The notes beneath the pieces were generated by a model that worked only from the letters and a program-made list of their open reading frames with translations, was not told the DNA's origin and did no database searches. A DNA stretch of 64,000 nt from Ascochyta rabiei (lineage: Eukaryota; Ascomycota; Dothideomycetes; Pleosporales; Didymellaceae), in contig NC_082416.1 in the NCBI RefSeq assembly GCF_004011695.2, positions 1,426,001 through 1,490,000 on the forward strand, given 5' to 3'. This document shows positions 59,370-64,000 of the stretch, one piece after another (the stretch's first letter is position 1; each line of letters begins with the position of its first letter). The position numbers and the translations under genes were made by a program.

Positions 59370-61415
59370 ATGGCGACCATGGTGCAGGCTGAGAGCGTAG
59401 TCACGACGCACCTCAAGACTTCAGAGGTCACCATCGACGTTCAGGAGGTCCCCAGCGCCACCAAGCCGTCGCTGCTGATCCTCCACAACGAAGGAGAGGA
59501 GGATATTGTTGGCATCTTCGCAGACGTACTGGGCCAGAAGTGGGAGTCCACCGCCTCCATCGACGCTGTAAAGGCAGGGCCGAAGGAAACGGTGTATGGA
59601 CTGAAGGACGGACTCGCTGGAGCGCAACTGGAGGGCTGGGACCGTTCAAGACTGTTGATCAACACACACCGTGTGGACGGAGGACATGTCCTGGACGAGG
59701 CTCTCACCGATCGCTGCGACTACGAATACCTATACACGCGCACACCGTTCTTTCGCCGCGACGTCTCGCGCTATCTGTCTTTGATCTTGGGGCAGATTGC
59801 ACCCCATCGAGACCTGGCGAAGAAGGCGCGCACGACACTGATCTCTACGACCTTCCCCGACGTACACGCCGCGCTGCCAAACCTCGATATTCTGTCCGTT
59901 GGCGCAGATGCCATAGAGATCCGCGTGGATCTGCTGGAGGAACCACTGGCAGGTGGGGGCGTCAGCAAGGTACCCAGCCTGAAATACGTTGGAGAGCAGG
60001 TCATGATTCTGCGCCAGCGCACAGAACTGCCCATCATCTACACAACAAGATGCACTAACGAGAACGGCCGATTCCCCATGGACGATCCCAACCTCTTCTA
60101 CAGATATTTGGCGCGCGCGATACAATGGGGTTGCGAGTATATTGATGTGGAACTGTGGTTGCCAGAGGAGATTAGGCGGAGGTTGGCAGAGAACAAGGGC
60201 TGCAGCAAAATCATCTCTGCGTTTCACGACTTCTCGGGCACGTTTCAGTGGACAGCGCCGGAGACACAAAGGCTCTTTGAACGAGGAGCGGTGTACGGAG
60301 ACATCGTCAAGATGTACGCGCTAGTAAATTCCATGCAGGAAAATTACGAGCTTGAGTACTTCCGGTCGACCATCCAGACAAAGTACCCCCACCCACCCTT
60401 CTCTGGACTGAACATGGGCCCTACTGGGCAGCTGTCGCGTACCATGAACAAGATCTTCACTCCGATAACACACCCGTTGCTGCCAATGATTGCAGCGCCT
60501 GGCCAACTAAGCGCCGCGGAAATCAATGCAGCACTGCACACCATGGGCCAGGTACCGAAACAAGACATCTATGGCATCGGCAGCGTCCGATCCACCTCGC
60601 AAGCCATGTTCTTCGAGAAGTGCTTCAACGAGCTTAGCCTGCCGCATTCCTTCATGTTTGCGCCAAGAGCGCCAAAGGCCTCGATCGAGCACATAGTTCG
60701 ACGTCCTAATTTTGGAGGAGCCTACATCAATCCTCCCTTGGCTGCATCTTCGGCTGCGTATCTACCCTCGCTGTCCAATGCTGCGCGGGCCATTGGACAG
60801 GTTGACACGGTGCTGGTCCGCCCCGGTACTAGCAGCCCATCCTTCATCGGCGACAATGCGAGGTGGAAGGGCATTCGCGCGACACTGACCCGCGACTTTG
60901 TGCCGTCAGCATATAGCGGTGCAGCCGCACTGCTCCTCGCTAGCAACGAGGCTGACGCATCGGCATCCATCTTCGCATTGAAGAGTCTTGGAATAGGGCC
61001 TATCTATACGATAGGATTCCGATCAAGCGGGCCGTTGTCGACCGATGTGCAGCCGGTACGGTCCGTAGAGGACGTGAAACGGCTAGAGCAGCCGTTTGTC
61101 ATCATCTCGGCTCTTCCGGCCGAAAAGTCGCTGCTCGTGGTTCCTTTGTTGAAGCACTACAGGGTGGATGGGCGTAATGGCAGCACGGGCGGGCATGGCA
61201 GCGCAGGAGGGAAGCCTGCAGGCAAGGTGTTCGTCGACTTGGCCAGTGGGCCCCGTAGAGCTGACCCACTGGCGATTGCAACGTCGGCAGGATGGACTGC
61301 ATACGGGATTAGTGACGTCTCGGCGTGGACCACGGTCGAAACGCTCAGGCAGCTTGTTGGGCAGAACGTGTGCTACGATTTCGTACGTTTAGCATCTGGG
61401 AGGGGTCTCTTTTAG
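59370..61415 (+). CDS. QUTR-like quinate-pathway repressor (AROM-derived)
   Basis: Single-exon gene, 681 aa. Homologous to the three C-terminal domains of the pentafunctional AROM protein, as in A. nidulans QUTR and N. crassa QA-1S, which repress quinate catabolism genes by binding the activator when quinate is absent. N-terminal part (~33-145) is a shikimate-kinase-like remnant without a P-loop. The 3-dehydroquinase-like domain (~150-385) keeps EIRVDLLE, H286 (ISAFHDFSG) and K314 (DIVKMYALVN), the Schiff-base pair positions. The shikimate-dehydrogenase-like domain (~400-675) has GAYINPPLA (450-458) where the enzyme has the V-T-x-P-x-K catalytic Lys, so that activity should be lost. At 681 aa it is shorter than the roughly 900-aa classical QUTR, the deficit being N-terminal. 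The start is the first ATG of the frame. The next gene encodes a Zn2Cys6 activator in the same orientation. Confidence 0.9.
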   Translation: MATMVQAESVVTTHLKTSEVTIDVQEVPSATKPSLLILHNEGEEDIVGIFADVLGQKWESTASIDAVKAGPKETVYGLKDGLAGAQLEGWDRSRLLINTHRVDGGHVLDEALTDRCDYEYLYTRTPFFRRDVSRYLSLILGQIAPHRDLAKKARTTLISTTFPDVHAALPNLDILSVGADAIEIRVDLLEEPLAGGGVSKVPSLKYVGEQVMILRQRTELPIIYTTRCTNENGRFPMDDPNLFYRYLARAIQWGCEYIDVELWLPEEIRRRLAENKGCSKIISAFHDFSGTFQWTAPETQRLFERGAVYGDIVKMYALVNSMQENYELEYFRSTIQTKYPHPPFSGLNMGPTGQLSRTMNKIFTPITHPLLPMIAAPGQLSAAEINAALHTMGQVPKQDIYGIGSVRSTSQAMFFEKCFNELSLPHSFMFAPRAPKASIEHIVRRPNFGGAYINPPLAASSAAYLPSLSNAARAIGQVDTVLVRPGTSSPSFIGDNARWKGIRATLTRDFVPSAYSGAAALLLASNEADASASIFALKSLGIGPIYTIGFRSSGPLSTDVQPVRSVEDVKRLEQPFVIISALPAEKSLLVVPLLKHYRVDGRNGSTGGHGSAGGKPAGKVFVDLASGPRRADPLAIATSAGWTAYGISDVSAWTTVETLRQLVGQNVCYDFVRLASGRGLF

Positions 61416-62489
61416 AGTCGCGCAATGAAGACACGTTTTATACAAAGTAGGCTGTGCAGCGACTACGTGAGCAACGTGAGCCTAGCAGGGCGGAGCAAGG
61501 TGCGCAATGCACATAGTATGTAGTAGGCAGGGCGGAGCAAGGTTTACATAGTAGGGCGGCATCGCCCACCATGCTGCACCATGCACGCCAGCCCGTTCAC
61601 CGCCAACCATGACCGCCACTTGCGGGCCATGCCAGGAGTCAAGATCAGGGAGAGCTCCACGTGGGCGCCGTGCACCGGGGCATCGCACGCTGCATCAACC
61701 AGCTGCTGGTAGCTGCGCAGGTTCTGGATTCGCTCGCTTGCCATTCTACCCCGGATTCAAAAGTGTTCGCGCTGTTCGTGCTCCGGCGCCAAAGGATGAC
61801 GCTATGCCGTGCGCAGGACACTGCGTGAGACGCATGCAATCTAACACCCAGATTGCTGCCGTGTGCCAGGGCTGCAACCGGGGCATGGTAGGCTGCAGTG
61901 GAAGGATGAATGAATCAGTGCGCGACTGGCCACTAGCCGGCCTCCTCCCCCGGCCATGCCCTCATGATGCACGCAGTTTTGCTGCCCTCTCCGCACTTGG
62001 CTCCTGCGGCCTTGACTGCTTGGATGCCTCATCGCCGCGGGCATGCCGGCAGCGTCCAGCATGCCGTACTTGGCGTGTTGGCCCAACGGTCGTCGGAGAT
62101 AGCCCGAGATCAGCCATCACGCACCATCACGCGGTGTCTCAGTCCCTGTGTCAGTCCCGAGTCCCTCCAGCCGTTCTGCCTGGCACGGCCTGGCAACTGG
62201 CCGGCAGCTGGCTGGCAGCTGGCTGGCACTACGCGGCCTGTTTTGCGACTCAAGCACGCGAACTCGTTCCAGTCAGGGCGCTCGCTCCCGCAGATGCTCA
62301 CCAAGCCTTGCCGTCCGTGAGCCCCCCTGCGCGTCCCCACTGCCAGAGGCCTTAATTAGGTAGAGCTCTTGCAGCGGGTGCTGTGCATGCTCGTTGCCGT
62401 GAGCTTTCTTCTTCCCAACGACCTGTCCGCCTTCACACGGTTGCTGGCCGCCAGATCATGCTTTTTGGTTCTCCTTCGCCAGCGTCATC
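61416..62489. other. intergenic region between repressor and Zn2Cys6 gene
   Basis: 3' flank of the QUTR-like gene and promoter of the transcription factor. Contains a short direct repeat of GGCAGCTGGCT type (about 62195-62232). No gene recognised. Confidence 0.45.
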
Positions 62490-64000
62490 ATGTCTACCGA
62501 GGTCTCGCAGTCACTGGCCGCCGCAATGTCGAGACCTCAGATCGGTATCGACCGCCTGCCCGCCCGCCGCGTCTCGAATGAGCCGCGAGAGGCCATGAAC
62601 TGCAAGAGCTGTCGCAAGCGAAAGGTAGTGTCGCGCTTTCGCATGCCGGCGACGCTGCTGACAGGCTGACTACAGATCAAGTGCAACCGTACACGGCCAA
62701 CCTGTGAAGCCTGTCAAGTGTTTGCTGTTCCGTGCGTCTACGGTATGCTCTGCTCCACTTGCCGAGGCGTGCTTGTACTCATGGCCTAACACCCCGCCAG
62801 ACGCAGTGCCCAAGAAGAGAGGGCCCAAAACCGATGTTCTCGAGGCTCTCTTGAAGCGTGTCGACGGCCTGGAAAAGCGCCTTCACTCGGAGGGAAAGAG
62901 CGATGAGCTCGTCGAGGAGCTCTCGTCAGCCATTCACGACGCCGCCGAGGACTCCAAGGCTACCAAAGCCTCGCCGAACACACGACCGGCTGTCCAAGTA
63001 GCTGCAAGCCATGGCAACGCAAATCTCGCAAACCAGTCCATGTCGCCGAGTGAGCCAAGGTGCGGCCTGCATCTGCCCTGTTCTGTCATGCTCCCACATG
63101 CTAACGGCTAGTAGCGTACAAACACCAACCCTCTCACCAGATCTCCTTCTCGACACCTACTTCGCCAGAATACACGGAAAGCCCTACCACGTCCTGGACG
63201 AGGCGACAACACGGCAGAGGTTACAAGCCAACCAATTGCCTCCCTATCTAGCCTACGCCATCTACGCCGTGAGCGCAAGGTATGCAAACTCACACCGAAC
63301 ACAACGCATTCTGCATCTAACCCACTCAGATATGCACCTCATTTTGGCGGCTACAATGCCGCAGTCCGCATTGGCTCAGAGTACTCTAGAAGAGCACGGA
63401 TGGAGCTTGAAATTGATGAGCCCTCAATCGAAGCTCTGCAGACGTTGATGCTACTTGCACAGGCAAGTTTCCAACTAGGAAAAGGCAAAAAGACCTACAT
63501 GCTGCTCAGTACGATCCACATCTACTCCCGAGGACGATCAGACAGCTAACGCCAGGTTTAGATGCTGCGACAAGCATGGCATTTGCCCTTGATCTCCACC
63601 GCGAACTGCCACAGGGCATGAAGGTCACACCCGCTGAACGAGAAGGCCGACGACGGCTATTCTGGTCCTGCTACCTCATGGATCGATTCGCAGCTACCGG
63701 CTCCAAGCGACCCTCTCTGGTATCCGACGAATCGATTGTACTACGCCTACCGAGTTGGCAGCTGCACCCCGGCGCAATGCTGTTAGAAGGCGACTACTTC
63801 CCCAACGGACAAAACCTGCAATATATGGGTGGCTCTGGAAAGGGAGGACAAGGCAGCATGGGCATGCTCATTGGAATAGCAAGAATCCTGGGAATAACCA
63901 ACCGCTACCTTGCGGCCGGAGGTGTCAAGGGTGACTCGCACTTTCCGTGGCACTCGCTCTCGAACCTCTCCAAGATCCGACAGGAGCTTGACATTTGGGC
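62490..64000 (+). CDS. Zn2Cys6 fungal transcription factor, 3' end outside window
   Basis: Nuclear activator or repressor with an N-terminal binuclear zinc cluster and the fungal-specific middle homology domain. Exons: 62490-62624, 62676-62742, 62801-63059, 63115-63279, 63330-63508 and 63562 onward. Introns are 50-58 bp and phases agree throughout. The zinc cluster, interrupted by intron 1, reads [20 protein letters not shown] then CQVFAVPC (C-x2-C-x6-C-x5-C-x2-C-x5-C), followed by [20 protein letters not shown], a coiled-coil dimerisation element. The middle domain shows [51 protein letters not shown], and [20 protein letters not shown], a hallmark of the family. It does not look like QUTA in the linker after the cluster, so a role in quinate control is unproven despite its neighbour. 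The open frame reaches the window end. Confidence 0.92.

Overview
The window is nuclear DNA of a filamentous ascomycete (Pezizomycotina; gene content and style fit Dothideomycetes, which is an inference). The reasons are the many short (about 45-75 bp) spliceosomal introns with GT..CTRAY..AG signals, ALG10, GINS subunit PSF2, Mediator Med18, a YMR31/KGD4-type protein, a polynucleotide kinase/3'-phosphatase, an Rpn4-like C2H2 factor, a Zn2Cys6 factor and a QUTR-like quinate repressor. No rRNA, tRNA, CRISPR array or intact transposon was recognised. Layout: 1-7.1 kb is gene-poor and holds a 66-bp minisatellite, a degenerate ~170-bp repeat array and a long GAA/GGA microsatellite. 7.2-12 kb holds the divergent pair PSF2/ALG10 and then a four-helix membrane protein. 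13.1-17.4 kb holds a broken short-chain dehydrogenase, a decayed tannase/feruloyl-esterase and an intact MFS sugar-type transporter, possibly the relic of a locus for using plant phenolic esters. 17.4-25.8 kb holds one serine-rich hypothetical protein (540 aa) and long non-coding stretches. 25.9-30.9 kb is a housekeeping block: PNKP (DNA end repair), Med18 and KGD4. 31-41 kb holds a small secreted protein with Kex2-like sites and internal repeats (candidate RiPP or secreted-peptide precursor), a secreted double-psi beta-barrel protein and a GH5 exo-beta-1,3-glucanase with a damaged start. 42-45.7 kb holds decayed DUF7918-like copies duplicated about 1.5 kb apart. 48-50.1 kb encodes the Rpn4-like factor. 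50.1-59.3 kb is a gene desert with one decayed BTB/POZ gene. 59.4-64 kb holds a QUTR-like repressor and a Zn2Cys6 activator that runs off the end. Exon structures were worked out by hand from splice signals and reading-phase bookkeeping; where exon lengths sum to a multiple of three this is stated. The best candidate for something undescribed is the repeat peptide precursor at 32090-32490. Other points of interest are conserved Trp codons repeatedly changed to TGA in the 13-15 kb relics, two GC-AG introns, and a QUTR-like repressor without a recognisable QUTA partner.
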